NCBI GenBank assembly: GCA_036513415.1
Contig: DATBZA010000087.1
Span: 17,981-81,980, forward strand
Direction: 5' to 3'
DNA length: 64,000 nt
From: 40CM-4-68-19 sp036513415
GTDB lineage: Bacteria; Myxococcota; Myxococcia; Myxococcales; 40CM-4-68-19
Of the stretch, positions 45,543-59,899 are shown one piece after another (position 1 is the stretch's first letter; each line of letters begins with the position of its first letter). The notes below the pieces were generated by a model. It was not told where the DNA came from. It worked only from the letters and a program-made list of their open reading frames with translations, and made no database searches. Both the position numbers and the translations under genes were made by a program.

Positions 45543-45702
45543 CTACCGCCGGGGGGTGCGTAAACCTTGACGCACCCGCACATCATCCGATACTGGACGA
45601 GGGTCGCCCGCTAGCCTGGCTGGCGCGCGGTTTGTATCCTCATCGGGAAGCGGCGGTACGCGCGGTCGGTTGGGAAGCAGAGTTCCCGCCGCAGGAGGTT
45701 CC

Positions 45703-46704
45703 TTGGACAAGTCGTACACGATCCTGCTGGTCCCGGATCGCGACGCCAAGGTGAAGAAGATCCGTCTCGAGCACCGGATGCTCGTGCGGGTGGGCGTATG
45801 CTTCGGCGTGGTGGTGCTCGCGCTGGGCGGCGCCCTGGCCCACTACTTCCAGGTCGTCGGCAAGGTCGCGGAAAATGAGCTGATTCGCGCAGAGAACCTG
45901 GAGCTGCAGAACCGCTGGCGCGAGGCGGAGCAGAAGTTTTCTCACATCAATGACGAGCTCGACCGGGTCAAGCGGCTGAACGCGAACCTCCGCCACATCA
46001 CCTCCCTGAACGATCCGGAACGCAAGCTCTCCATGCCTCAGCCCGAACAAGGGCAAGCAGCGCCGGAATTCGTCGGCGGCGGGGTGGCCACCGAGCCGGC
46101 GCAGTCAGGGATGGGCGCCGTTGGAATGGGCAAGCCGGCGCCGGTCGGGGGCGAAGGCCGGATGATCGCCGACGGCGACGCGAAACCCGCCTCCAGCGAG
46201 GAGCCGGATCTGTTGAAGCAGCTCGACAGCCTGGGCAAGAAGGTCAAGGCGCAGGAGCAGGAAGCGCGCGCGCTCAAGAGCTACTTCGAGGACCAGCAAG
46301 CCCTGCTCGCATCCGCCCCGTCGATCTGGCCGGTCCGCGGTTGGGTGACGTCGGACTACTCGGTGCGCCTGGATCCCTATACCGGCGAGCGCGTGATGCA
46401 TGAAGGCATCGACGTGGCGACCGGAATGGGCACGCCGGTAAGGGCCCCCGCGGACGGCACGGTGGTGTTCGCAGGGGCGGAAGGCGGCTACGGCCACGTC
46501 CTCGTGCTCGACCACGGCTACGGACTGAAGACGCGCTACGGACACCTGCAGCGGATCGACGTCAAGCTGGGCGAGAAGGTGAAGCGTGGCCAGTTCGTCG
46601 CTGCGGTGGGCAACACCGGCCGCAGCACCGGGCCCCACCTGCATTACGAAGTGCGCGTGAACGGCGTCGCGGACAATCCGCGCAAGTTCATTCTCGAAGA
46701 GTAG
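45703..46704 (+). CDS. LytM/M23 family metallopeptidase with membrane anchor
   Basis: This 333-residue envelope protein has a single N-terminal membrane helix (about 28-48, FGVVVLALGGALAHYF), then coiled coil (NRWREAEQKFSHINDELDRVKRLNANLRHI), a Gly/Pro-rich linker and a C-terminal M23 domain (about 205-325). Catalytic ligands are present: MHEGIDVAT (H-x3-D) and GPHLHYEVR (H-x-H), with an intervening H in TRYGHLQRID. Such proteins cleave peptidoglycan cross-links or activate amidases. The start is a TTG at 45703 with AGGAGG 4 bases upstream. Confidence 0.92.
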   Translation: MDKSYTILLVPDRDAKVKKIRLEHRMLVRVGVCFGVVVLALGGALAHYFQVVGKVAENELIRAENLELQNRWREAEQKFSHINDELDRVKRLNANLRHITSLNDPERKLSMPQPEQGQAAPEFVGGGVATEPAQSGMGAVGMGKPAPVGGEGRMIADGDAKPASSEEPDLLKQLDSLGKKVKAQEQEARALKSYFEDQQALLASAPSIWPVRGWVTSDYSVRLDPYTGERVMHEGIDVATGMGTPVRAPADGTVVFAGAEGGYGHVLVLDHGYGLKTRYGHLQRIDVKLGEKVKRGQFVAAVGNTGRSTGPHLHYEVRVNGVADNPRKFILEE

Positions 46705-46802
46705 CCAGGCGGGCGCGCGCCGACCCACGGCAGCGGTCGATCAATGAGTCGCATCTTGCCCCTCGAGGCAAGCGTACGCATGTTCGGCGCCGGGGGGGTG
46801 CC

Positions 46803-48134
46803 ATGCGCAGATTGGTCCCGGTCGTCGCCGCGGCGATCCTGGGCGGCTGCAGGCAACCTTCGTTCCAGTCCGGTCCGGGCACCTCGAGTTCGGCCGGCGA
46901 TGCCGGGAACACCGTTGGTTCGGGCACAGGCGTCACGCCCGCCGATGGTGGCTCGACCGGCAGCGCCGGCACGGACGCCGGCACGACCAGCTCCGCGAAC
47001 GGTGCGATCCCGACTGATCGGCGCACCCCGTCCGCCAGTTGTGAGGGCGTCATCCGCCCTTTGCCTGCTGTCGTGACCTATCAAACTTCGTTCGACCAGG
47101 TCCGGTCCTTCAGCCACCACTGTGGGGTTACCAGCGAAGGAGAAGGAAACGTCGCGCTCGCTGTGCCGAGACCGGTTCCAGAACGCCCTTATTCCTGGGC
47201 GCTTCTCTCGCGAGAAGGAAAGCTCATCGGATCGACAGAACCACCGGATCATGGCTTCCTGATCCCGAACACCGTGGGCTATAGCCTCGTGAGCTACGAC
47301 TACAATTCCAGTCACTATTCAGCCAGCCTGTGGACGATCGACGAATTCGGCCACGGCCGGGGCGTCGCGACGGTACTGGATGGATCCGTCGGATTCATCC
47401 CGACAAGTCGAGCAGGGTTCGTCCTCGCGCTGACCTCCAACTCTGCAACGGCACCGGACACCATCCGGGTGTTTGCTGACGGTACCCTGCTCTGGGGGCC
47501 GAAGAGTCTCGCCAAGTCCGGGGGGGTCGTAAGCGCAAACATTGACGACGAAGGACGGGTGCTCGTGCTTCAGTTCGGCGGCGACCATTCTCTCGCAGGG
47601 CAATGGTTCGATCGCGACGGCACGGACCTGACCGGTTCCTTCGTGATTGGGAAGGACCTCGTGTTCGGTGAAAATGCTTCATTTACAGGCGCTCCCCTCC
47701 ACGGTTCTGGGCTGGCGATTCACAAGTACGACTTCGCCATCGGCATGGGCAGCTTTACGGTATTCGAGAACAAATGGATCGCAGTCGTTCCGTCCGGTTC
47801 GACCGAAGCTCGAGCCGCGCCGGACTGGCTCACGACGCGCCCAGGCGCGAGCTTCGTACGGACCCGCGGCGGCTATGCCCTGTTCCATTGGGACCGAGGG
47901 GTAAAGGTACAACCTTGTGTCGAGCACGTGGAGCTCCTCTCGGCAACCGGCGCTTCATGCGGCACGCTGGACGTGCCGGTTGATTCCGAGAGTTGCACGC
48001 CCGGCGGTCTGGGCGTGGGCCTGGATGGTACATTGCTGCAGATGCTGCCGGAGGAGCTCGAGACGACTCCGGATCCGAGCCGTCCCTACCTCAAGACCTG
48101 CACGTTGCGCTTCTGGCCCGCCGCACTCCCCTGA
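46803..48134 (+). CDS. uncharacterised lipoprotein
   Basis: This 443-residue protein has a lipoprotein signal peptide (MRRLVPVVAAAILGGC, lipidation at Cys16), a Gly/Ser/Thr-rich linker typical of myxobacterial surface lipoproteins (about 20-75) and a large beta-rich domain. The domain has repeats of the kind SLWTIDEFGHG, VRVFADGTLLWG, ANIDDEGRVLVLQFGG suggesting a beta-propeller, with several cysteines. No known family is recognised. Codon use is less GC-extreme than its neighbours, hinting at recent acquisition. It is unlinked to flanking genes by function. Confidence 0.8.
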   Translation: MRRLVPVVAAAILGGCRQPSFQSGPGTSSSAGDAGNTVGSGTGVTPADGGSTGSAGTDAGTTSSANGAIPTDRRTPSASCEGVIRPLPAVVTYQTSFDQVRSFSHHCGVTSEGEGNVALAVPRPVPERPYSWALLSREGKLIGSTEPPDHGFLIPNTVGYSLVSYDYNSSHYSASLWTIDEFGHGRGVATVLDGSVGFIPTSRAGFVLALTSNSATAPDTIRVFADGTLLWGPKSLAKSGGVVSANIDDEGRVLVLQFGGDHSLAGQWFDRDGTDLTGSFVIGKDLVFGENASFTGAPLHGSGLAIHKYDFAIGMGSFTVFENKWIAVVPSGSTEARAAPDWLTTRPGASFVRTRGGYALFHWDRGVKVQPCVEHVELLSATGASCGTLDVPVDSESCTPGGLGVGLDGTLLQMLPEELETTPDPSRPYLKTCTLRFWPAALP

Positions 48135-48263
48135 GCCCCTCCGCAGCGAATTCTTGGGTACTCCGCCCGCCCGTTGATTGGGCGGCGCCCGTCCGTGACG
48201 ACAATCGACCCCGCCACAACCACTCATCTTGACTTGTCCAGCGTGGGCCTTAGGCTTGCTCGG

Positions 48264-48539
48264 ATGCGCGGCAGGATCGCGGCGGCATGTGCGGCGGTGC
48301 TGGTCGGGCTCTCGCCCGCCGGAGCGCTGCCGCTCGCCTCGTTCGCCGCCGCGGTGGCGGTTTCGGCGGACTCGGTCGCGCAGCGCGTCGAGACGTACGG
48401 CGCGCGAGCAGGACGGCGGCCCGTCGCGAAGAGCCTGCGCGTGGAGCGCAGCACCGAGCGCGCCGAGGCAGTGCGTGCGCCGTCGATCTTCCGCTCGCCC
48501 GCGGGACCTGCGCCCAGCCAAGCGCCTCCGGCCGCCTGA
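48264..48539 (+). CDS. exported small protein upstream of secA, SecM-like candidate
   Basis: A 91-residue frame starts at an ATG at 48264 with a signal peptide-like N-terminus (MRGRIAAACAAVLVGLSPAG) and ends SIFRSPAGPAPSQAPPAA 65 bases before secA. E. coli SecM is an exported peptide encoded just upstream of secA; it stalls ribosomes at its RAGP end to raise SecA synthesis when export is slow. Here the position, export signal and Pro/Ala-rich end with PAGP and APP fit the same logic, but the ribosome binding site is weak and GC-rich frames stay open easily. The GC-rich hairpin GCGCG/CGCGC lies between the two genes. Confidence 0.45.
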   Translation: MRGRIAAACAAVLVGLSPAGALPLASFAAAVAVSADSVAQRVETYGARAGRRPVAKSLRVERSTERAEAVRAPSIFRSPAGPAPSQAPPAA

Positions 48540-48604
48540 AGCCGGCCGCCGTTTCCGCTGTTCTCGCGCGCCCCGCGCGCACCCCCATTTCGCAAGGCAG
48601 ACCA

Positions 48605-51550
<2,946 letters not shown>

Positions 51551-51583
51551 CGGCATTCGACAGTTCCGGTTGCGAGATGCGTT

Positions 51584-53503
51584 CTAGTGGATCGTCTGCG
51601 CCAGCGGCGCCTCGTCCGGTTGGCGGTACCACCAGGCAATCCCCAGCAGGAAGCCGCTGACCACGAGGTAGGCGGCGATGCGTGTGCCCGGCGCATCGAG
51701 CTGCCACGCGCCGCGCGCGGCAAGGAAGGCCGCGACCAGGCCGAGGCCCAGCCCCACCCGCCGCAGCCCAGGCGAACGCCGCGCACGACCCCAGCCGACG
51801 AACGCCACGCTGGTGATCGCGTAGTAACCGATCAGGAGCAGGGACGAGCTGCTGGGCGAGATGGCGTGCACCAGCTCCTGGTGGCCCCAGAGAAAAGCGA
51901 ACGCGACGAGACCTGCCCGCGCGCTGTTCCGCGAGCGTTCGTCCTCGTTCGTCCGCGCGTCGTAGAGCGCCGCGGCCCAGGCCAGCGCCACCGCCAAGGC
52001 CGCAACCGATTCCCGGGTCGTGAAGGGAAGGAATTCGTACGGCGGCCTGATCGAGACCAGCGAGAGCACCCAAAGGCCGGCCATGGTGAGCGAGATCCGC
52101 GAGGTCCAGCTCCAGGTCCGGGTCGGGACCCAGCGGCCAAGCCAGACGAGCAGGATCGATCCCCAGGCGACGGACGCGATCGCCAGCGTCTCGGCGCTTC
52201 GCGTGCTGAGCCAGGTCGCGACCATCGCCGCCGCCCACGTGCTGGCCGCCAGCGCGTCGCGGGAGGCCTCCGAGCGTCGCGCCGCGGAAGCGAAGAGGAT
52301 CACCGCGGCGGCGCCAAAGGCAGGTCCGGCATCCAGCTCCAGGGCAATAGCCAGCGCGCCGAGGAACAGTCCCGGAAGGACCGCGCCCTCGACCCAGGCG
52401 GCGGGTCCGTCGTCCGTGTCGCCGAATCCGTCGAGGAGCTTGCCCGCGGGCTCGCCGTCCGAGAGCTCGAGGAGCACGAGCCAGGCGCAGCCCGCGATCC
52501 CGATGGCGATCGCAGCTCCGACCCGACCCATCCAGGGGAGGGGCGCGAAGGCCAGGCGGAAGGCGGCGCCGGCCGCGAGGAGGCCCATGGTGCGCAGCCG
52601 CGGCCGCAGCACCTGGCCGCGCGCGAACGGCAGCACCGCGAAGCCCGCGACCACGAGCGGCAGCCCGAGCGCGAACAGCGGCGCGTTCTGCCCGGCCGGC
52701 ATGGCGACCAGCGCCGCCACGAACAGCGCGGCGCCGCCGGCGAAGACGCGGCCGGCGATGAACCAGGGCCGCGATGCCAGTCCGGACCCAGCCGCGACGA
52801 GGACGGCGGTGGCGTAGGCGGCCAGCATCGGCGCGGTGCCTTGTCCCGTGCTGGTGACGAACGGAGCGATGCAGGCGCCGCCGAAGCCCACACACCAGAG
52901 CGGCTCGTCCGCCTCGATGAGCGCGAAGGCGCCGAGCGCTACGGAGGCCGCCGCGGAGCAGCCCAGCGCGAGCGGCGCCGGGACGAGTCCCATCGACGGC
53001 CCCGCGGCCCATGCGCAGACGTGCACGGCGGCGAGGGCAAGCGCGAGCAGGCTGTCGCCGAACGAGTGCGAGCGCGGCCGGAGCTTCAGGCCAGCCACCC
53101 CGACGGCAGCGGCCGCGACCAGGCCGAGCACGACGCGCGTGGTGGGCCCGAGCAGCCCACGCGCGATCGCCCAGCTGACGAAGGTGCCGAGTGCGGCGAG
53201 GGCGAGCATCGTCGCGAGCCCGAGCATGCCGTAGCGACCGACGAGCGTTTCGAGATCGACCCCGGGCGTCACCGCAGCTGCAGGCGATCGCCTCGGCTCG
53301 AGGCTCGGCCCCGGCGTCTCGGAGAAAGCTGGCGGCGGGGCCGTCGGGAGCCGGCCTTCGACCACGGGAGCAAACGGCGGCATCGGCGATGTGGGGCATT
53401 CACCGGCGGTCTTCGCCCGGATCAACTCGCCCCGGAGCTGCCGCACTTCCCATTCGAGGGCAGTGACCCGGATTTCCAGCGTAGGTCGACGTTGCTCGGA
53501 CAT
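51584..53503 (-). CDS. DUF2339 polytopic membrane protein
   Basis: This protein of about 639 residues has an N-terminal coiled coil (LEIRVTALEWEVRQLRGELIR), a Pro-rich linker and some 16-18 closely packed hydrophobic helices, for example YGMLGLATMLALAALGTFVSWAIARGLLG. This is the DUF2339 architecture, a family of large inner-membrane proteins with no assigned function. No catalytic motifs are visible. The start is uncertain (ATG at 53503 or 53515). It is convergent with secA, ending 34 bases from its stop. Confidence 0.8.
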   Translation of the reverse strand: MSEQRRPTLEIRVTALEWEVRQLRGELIRAKTAGECPTSPMPPFAPVVEGRLPTAPPPAFSETPGPSLEPRRSPAAAVTPGVDLETLVGRYGMLGLATMLALAALGTFVSWAIARGLLGPTTRVVLGLVAAAAVGVAGLKLRPRSHSFGDSLLALALAAVHVCAWAAGPSMGLVPAPLALGCSAAASVALGAFALIEADEPLWCVGFGGACIAPFVTSTGQGTAPMLAAYATAVLVAAGSGLASRPWFIAGRVFAGGAALFVAALVAMPAGQNAPLFALGLPLVVAGFAVLPFARGQVLRPRLRTMGLLAAGAAFRLAFAPLPWMGRVGAAIAIGIAGCAWLVLLELSDGEPAGKLLDGFGDTDDGPAAWVEGAVLPGLFLGALAIALELDAGPAFGAAAVILFASAARRSEASRDALAASTWAAAMVATWLSTRSAETLAIASVAWGSILLVWLGRWVPTRTWSWTSRISLTMAGLWVLSLVSIRPPYEFLPFTTRESVAALAVALAWAAALYDARTNEDERSRNSARAGLVAFAFLWGHQELVHAISPSSSSLLLIGYYAITSVAFVGWGRARRSPGLRRVGLGLGLVAAFLAARGAWQLDAPGTRIAAYLVVSGFLLGIAWWYRQPDEAPLAQTIH

Positions 53504-53600
53504 GTCCACCAGCATCGGCGCGCCCGGGCAAGGGTCAAGTTCGCGCCGCCCGGCAGTGAGAAATCGGTTGTGAGGCTTTGCCCCCCCACTGGAGCGGCGA

Positions 53601-53951
53601 ATGCGCCTCGCGGCCACGGTGCGCACGGGGTCAGCGGTCATCGATACGGCGTCGGTGCAAGCATACCATCCGAGCCCCGCCATCCTCGACTACGCGACCA
53701 CCAAGGGAGCGATCGTCACCTTCACCAAGGGACTCGCCCAGCGCACTCTGGTCGTGGCTTCCTTCTCGAAAGACAAAAAGGAGCAGTTCGGTAAGGGCCC
53801 AATGGAGCGGCCCACACAACCCGCGGAGCTGGCCCCGGCGTACGTCTTCCTGGCCTCGGACGAATCGCGGTACATCGTAGGCGAAGTGCTCGGCGTAACA
53901 GGGGGAAAGGCCCTTCCTCAGCGACTTGCTTCAGGGCCGCGATCCTGTTAG
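53601..53951 (+). pseudogene. decayed short-chain dehydrogenase (C-terminal fragment)
   Basis: The frame reads GSAVIDTASVQAYHPSPAILDYATTKGAIVTFTKGLAQ, then VASFSKDKKEQFGK, then PAELAPAYVFLASDESRYIVGEVLGVTGG. This is the latter half of a classical SDR (Y-x3-K catalytic pair, ASDESxYITGEVLxVxGG end). The N-terminal Rossmann glycine motif is missing, and the usual RVNxVAPGPVxTPL stretch after the helix is deleted and replaced. It has no ribosome binding site and overlaps the promoter region of rpsB, so it is a relic. Confidence 0.65.
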
Positions 53952-53954
53952 ATC
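53926..53954 (+). promoter_or_regulatory. possible rpsB-tsf promoter
   Basis: TTGCTT (53926-53931) and TAGATC (53949-53954) are 17 bases apart, followed by a leader of about 125 bases before rpsB with small GC-rich hairpins. The -10 match is poor, so support is modest. Confidence 0.3.
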
Positions 53955-54085
53955 GCGCCTCCCTTTCCGGGATCTTTCCGGAGGGGCCCAGCAGTTCCGT
54001 CACACAAATACGCACACCTCCCGATCAGGGCGGGGTTCCCGCATGGGCCCGCTTTGGCGCGACGGGGGTGGAGGAGAAAAAACGA

Positions 54086-55111
<1,026 letters not shown>

Positions 55112-55117
55112 TTCGCA

Positions 55118-55825
55118 ATGGCGGAAGTGACATCGGCGATGGTGAAGGACCTCCGCGAGAAGACCGGCGCGGGGATGATGGACTGCAAGAAGGCGCTGCT
55201 GGAGTCGGGCGGCGACGTCGAGAAGGCCATCACCTGGCTGCGCGAGAAGGGTCTGGCAACGGCGGGGAAGAAGGCGGGCCGCAGCGCCACCGAAGGCGCG
55301 GTGGGATCGTACATCCACCTGGGCGGAAAGATCGGCGTGCTGGTCGAGATCAATTGCGAGACCGACTTCACCGCCCGCAACGAGAAGTTCCAGGCGCTGG
55401 TGAAGGACATCGCCATGCAGATCGCCTGGAGCAACCCGAGGTGGCTGCGCCGGGAAGATGTCCCCGAGAACGTGCTGGCGGAGGAGAAGAGCATCCACCG
55501 CGCGCAGCTGCTGGAGCAGGGCAAGCCGGAAGCGATGCTGGAGAAGATCATCCCCGGGAAGCTGGAGAAGTTCTTCAAGGACAACTGCCTCCTCGAGCAG
55601 GCGTTCTTCCGCGACCCGGACGGGAAACGATCGGTCCAGGACGAAATCAATGCCGCGGTCGCGGTGATCGGCGAGAACATCCAGGTCCGCCGGTACACCC
55701 GCTACGCCCTGGGCGAAGGCCTGACCAAGGAAACGAAGGACTTCGCTTCAGAAGTGAGCGACGCGATCAAGGCGCAGGCAAAGAAAGACGGGGAGCCGAA
55801 GAAGGACGGCGACGGCAGGAGATAA
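55118..55825 (+). CDS. tsf: elongation factor Ts
   Basis: This 235-residue nucleotide-exchange factor recharges EF-Tu. The diagnostic N-terminal MVKDLREKTGAGMMDCKKALLESGGDVEKAI is followed by INCETDFTARNEKFQALVKDIAMQIAWSNPRW, the EF-Tu contact motif. The C-terminal coiled part is shorter than in the E. coli protein, and a Lys/Asp-rich tail ends the protein. It lies 6 bases after rpsB. Confidence 0.97.
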   Translation: MAEVTSAMVKDLREKTGAGMMDCKKALLESGGDVEKAITWLREKGLATAGKKAGRSATEGAVGSYIHLGGKIGVLVEINCETDFTARNEKFQALVKDIAMQIAWSNPRWLRREDVPENVLAEEKSIHRAQLLEQGKPEAMLEKIIPGKLEKFFKDNCLLEQAFFRDPDGKRSVQDEINAAVAVIGENIQVRRYTRYALGEGLTKETKDFASEVSDAIKAQAKKDGEPKKDGDGRR

Positions 55826-55831
55826 GGCCGC

Positions 55832-56662
55832 ATGCCCGCCTTCCGCGCCGAGGTGGAGGAGCGCTTCCGCGACCTGCGCGACCGCATCGTCGCCCGTCTC
55901 GAGGAGCTCGAGGGCGTCGCGAAGTTCCGGCGCACCGCCTGGGAGCGCCCCGGCGGCGGCGGCGGCGAGATGAGCGAGCTGCGCGGGGAGCTCTTCGAGA
56001 AGGGCGGCTGCAACTTCTCGGCGGTGCACGGCTCGAGCTTTCCCGCCGCGCCGCCCGGCGCAGTGCCCGCCGCGCACGGCGACGACGTGCGGCCGCCCCG
56101 TCCCGAAGAGCTCGCCGGCAAACCGTTCTTCGCCACCGGCGTGTCGCTCGTGATGCACCCCAGGAACCCCTTCATTCCGGTGGTGCACCTGAACGTGCGC
56201 TACCTGGAAGCCGGCGACGTGGCTTGGTTTGGCGGCGGTACCGATCTGACGCCGTTCCGGGCGTTCCCCGAGGACACCGCGCACTTTCACGGCGTCCTCC
56301 AGCAGGCATGCGGGAAGGACCGATACGAGCGGTTCTCGCAGTGGGCGCGCGAGTACTTCTTTCTCCCGCATCGCAATTCGGAACGCGGAGTCGGCGGGGT
56401 CTTCTTCGACTATCTCCGTGGACCGGAACACCGGGACTTCGTCCAGCGGGTGGGCGATGCCTTCCTGCCCGCGTATGTCCCGCTGGTGGAGCGCCACCGG
56501 GGAACGCCCTGGACGGAGGCGGACCGGGCGGCGCAGCTCCGCTGGCGCGGGCGGTACGTCGAGTTCAACCTGCTCTACGACCGCGGCACGCTCTTCGGCC
56601 TCAAGAGCGGGGGCAACGTCGAGGCCATCTTCATGAGCCTGCCTCCGCTGGTGGCCTGGTGA
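55832..56662 (+). CDS. hemF: oxygen-dependent coproporphyrinogen III oxidase
   Basis: This 276-residue aerobic heme-pathway enzyme decarboxylates coproporphyrinogen III to protoporphyrinogen IX. Conserved blocks: GGCNFSAVHG, MHPRNPFIPVVHLNVRYLE, WFGGGTDLTPF, CDRYF-type region replaced by CGKDRYERFSQWAREYFFLPHRNSERGVGGVFFDYL, and RGRYVEFNLLYDRGTLFGLKSGGNVEAIFMSLPP. It is 6 bases downstream of tsf, so it may be read from the same transcript. It implies growth with oxygen at least part of the time. Confidence 0.97.
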   Translation: MPAFRAEVEERFRDLRDRIVARLEELEGVAKFRRTAWERPGGGGGEMSELRGELFEKGGCNFSAVHGSSFPAAPPGAVPAAHGDDVRPPRPEELAGKPFFATGVSLVMHPRNPFIPVVHLNVRYLEAGDVAWFGGGTDLTPFRAFPEDTAHFHGVLQQACGKDRYERFSQWAREYFFLPHRNSERGVGGVFFDYLRGPEHRDFVQRVGDAFLPAYVPLVERHRGTPWTEADRAAQLRWRGRYVEFNLLYDRGTLFGLKSGGNVEAIFMSLPPLVAW

Positions 56663-56690
56663 ACGACCCGCCGTGGTACAACGCGCCCCC

Positions 56691-57374
56691 ATGGCAGATC
56701 GGCCCGCCCAGCTGGCGTCGATGATCGATCACACGCTGCTGAAGCCCGGCGCCACCCACGAAGACCTGGTCAAGCTCTGCGACGAAGCGCGCCGGTACGG
56801 GTTCGCCACCGTCTGCGTCAGCTCCGGCAACGTCGCGCTCTGCGCCCGCCTGCTGGAAGGTTGCGGCGTCAGGCCGATCGCTGTCGTGGGATTTCCTTCG
56901 GGTACCGCCGCGACCGCGGACAAGGTCCGGGAGACGCGCGAGGCCATCTCCGCCGGAGCGGCCGAGATCGACATGGTCCTTCACGTCGGGCGGCTCAAGA
57001 CGAAGGACTACGGATACGTGGAGTCGGACATCCGCGAGGTGGTGCAGGCCGCCCGCCCCCGCGCGGTCAAGGTGATCCTGGAGACCGGCGCGCTCACGCG
57101 CGACGAGAAAGTGATCGCCTGCGCACTCGCCAAGGCGGCGGGCGCGGCCTTCGTGAAGACGAGCACCGGGTTCGGCCCGGGCGGCGCGACCGCGGAGGAC
57201 GTGGCGCTGATGCGGCAGATCGTGGGCGATGACGTCGGGGTGAAGGCGAGCGGCGGGGTGCGTACGGCCGCGGACGCGTGGAGGATGGTGGAGGCGGGAG
57301 CGAACCGGTTGGGCGCGAGCGCGAGCGTGGCCATCGTCACCGAGCTGGGCTCGGCACGCGCTGGAAAGTCCTGA
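56691..57374 (+). CDS. deoC: deoxyribose-phosphate aldolase
   Basis: This 227-residue class I aldolase splits deoxyribose-5-phosphate into acetaldehyde and glyceraldehyde-3-phosphate in deoxynucleoside salvage. Catalytic residues are Asp94 (AEIDMV), the Schiff-base Lys156 (GAAFVKTSTGF) and the second Lys185 (VGVKASGGVRT). Start at the ATG at 56691. It is 1 base upstream of deoB, forming a deo operon. Confidence 0.97.
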   Translation: MADRPAQLASMIDHTLLKPGATHEDLVKLCDEARRYGFATVCVSSGNVALCARLLEGCGVRPIAVVGFPSGTAATADKVRETREAISAGAAEIDMVLHVGRLKTKDYGYVESDIREVVQAARPRAVKVILETGALTRDEKVIACALAKAAGAAFVKTSTGFGPGGATAEDVALMRQIVGDDVGVKASGGVRTAADAWRMVEAGANRLGASASVAIVTELGSARAGKS

Positions 57375-57375
57375 G

Positions 57376-58541
<1,166 letters not shown>

Positions 58542-58542
<1 letters not shown>

Positions 58543-59030
58543 TGGGCGAACCGCACGAGCCCGAAGACAAGCCTGTCCTCGACAAGCTGTTCCGGTTCAC
58601 GCACGGCCACCGGGTGCGCTACGACGAGGTGGACGCGCAGGGAATCGTCGGCAATGCGAGCTGGCTCAACCTGCTCCAGCTGGGGCGGATCGAATATCTG
58701 AGATACCTGGGCCTGATGCTGGAAGGCGGCTCCCGCGCGCCGGTGCAGGCGGTGGTGCGTCGCGCGGTGGTCGATCACCTCGCCCCGGCGCGATTCGATG
58801 ACGCCCTCGCCATCCGCGTGCGCACGGCGCACCTGGGAAACCGAAGCGCGCGCCTCGAGTACATCGTCGACAACGTGGACACGGGCTTGCGACCGCTGAT
58901 CGGAGAGACGGTGCTGGTCTGCGTGGAGATGGCCACGCTGCGGAGCATGCCCTGGCCGGAGTTCTGGCGGCAGCGGGTGCTCGAGCTGGAAGGGGAGAAC
59001 GTCCAGGTCGGGCAGGGCCACCGACGCTAG
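58542..59030 (+). CDS. acyl-CoA thioesterase, YbgC/FadM (4HBT) type
   Basis: This 162-residue hot-dog-fold protein has VRYDEVDAQGIVGNASWLNLLQLGRIEYLR, in which the Asp near residue 30 (D-x-x-G) is the catalytic acid of the 4-hydroxybenzoyl-CoA thioesterase family. The conserved sheet follows (AVVRRAVVDHLAPARFDDALAIRVRTAHLGNRS). Its ATG overlaps the deoB stop. The physiological acyl-CoA is unknown and its link to the deo genes is probably only positional. It ends 4 bases into the convergent ABC permease gene. Confidence 0.9.
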
Positions 59031-59899
59031 TCGCGCCCTTCCGGATCGTACGGAACGCCGTTCGCGGCGGGCGCGCGCGTACGGCCGAGTCCCAGGGCGA
59101 GCACCACCAGCGTCAGCGCGTAGGGCAGGGCGAGAAAGAGCCCGTCGAGCCGCAGGTCGGCAGCGTGCAGCGAGAACGAGAGTTGGCGCTGCGCCGCGTC
59201 GGCGGCGGCAAAGAAGAACGCCGCTGCCGCTGCTCCGAGAGGGGTCCACTTTCCGAACACCATCGCAGCCAGCGCCATGAACCCTTGTCCCGCGGGCATG
59301 CGCGCATCGAACTGCCCGAGGATTCCCACCGAGAGCGTGGCGCCCCCGACGCCCGCCAGTGCTCCGCTGCAAAGGACGCAGATCGCGCGCAGCCGGAGCA
59401 CGCGGACGCCCAGCGTCGCCGCGGTGCGGGGATGCTCTCCCACCGCGCGCACGCGCAGGCCCGACGGCGCCCGCGACAACCAGAGATGGAAGAGCACGGG
59501 GACGGCGAGCGCCGCGTACGACAGCGCGGAGTGGCCGAACCTATCGCGCGGCAGGGCTGGCGCGGGCGGGCTGACGCCGCTCGAACCGAAGAGGGACTGC
59601 AGCAAGTAAGTGACCAGCCCGAGCGCCACGAGGTTCAAGGCGATGCCGCTGACCACTTGATCGGCGCGGAACCGCAGGGAAAGCAGCGCGTGCACTCCGG
59701 CGGCTGCGGCGCCCGCCAGCGCGCCGCAGGCGAGCCCGATCCAGGGGGATCCAGAGAGGATGGAGCCGGCCGCCGCGGCGAACGCGCCGAAGCGCATCAT
59801 CCCCTCGAGGCCGATGTTCACCACGCCGGCCCGCTCGCTCAGGACGCCTCCCAGCGCCGCGAACACCAGTGGCGGGGCGAAGTCGAGGACCAGGTTCAC
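59027..59899 (-). CDS. BMP-type ABC transporter permease (NupQ-like)
   Basis: This 290-residue inner membrane permease has about 8 helices and the BPD_transp_2 signature ERAGVVNIGLEGMMRFGAFAAAA near the start and GVGGATLSVGILGQF later. Such permeases form the channel of nucleoside or branched-chain-type importers with a second permease. Last gene of the operon; start overlaps the preceding stop by 4 bases. Confidence 0.93.
   Translation of the reverse strand: MNLVLDFAPPLVFAALGGVLSERAGVVNIGLEGMMRFGAFAAAAGSILSGSPWIGLACGALAGAAAAGVHALLSLRFRADQVVSGIALNLVALGLVTYLLQSLFGSSGVSPPAPALPRDRFGHSALSYAALAVPVLFHLWLSRAPSGLRVRAVGEHPRTAATLGVRVLRLRAICVLCSGALAGVGGATLSVGILGQFDARMPAGQGFMALAAMVFGKWTPLGAAAAAFFFAAADAAQRQLSFSLHAADLRLDGLFLALPYALTLVVLALGLGRTRAPAANGVPYDPEGRD

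Noticed and set aside
48287..48604. 106-residue N-terminal extension of SecA
   Set aside because: Arg/Ala-rich and without homology; SecA begins at MFNYVARK at 48605.
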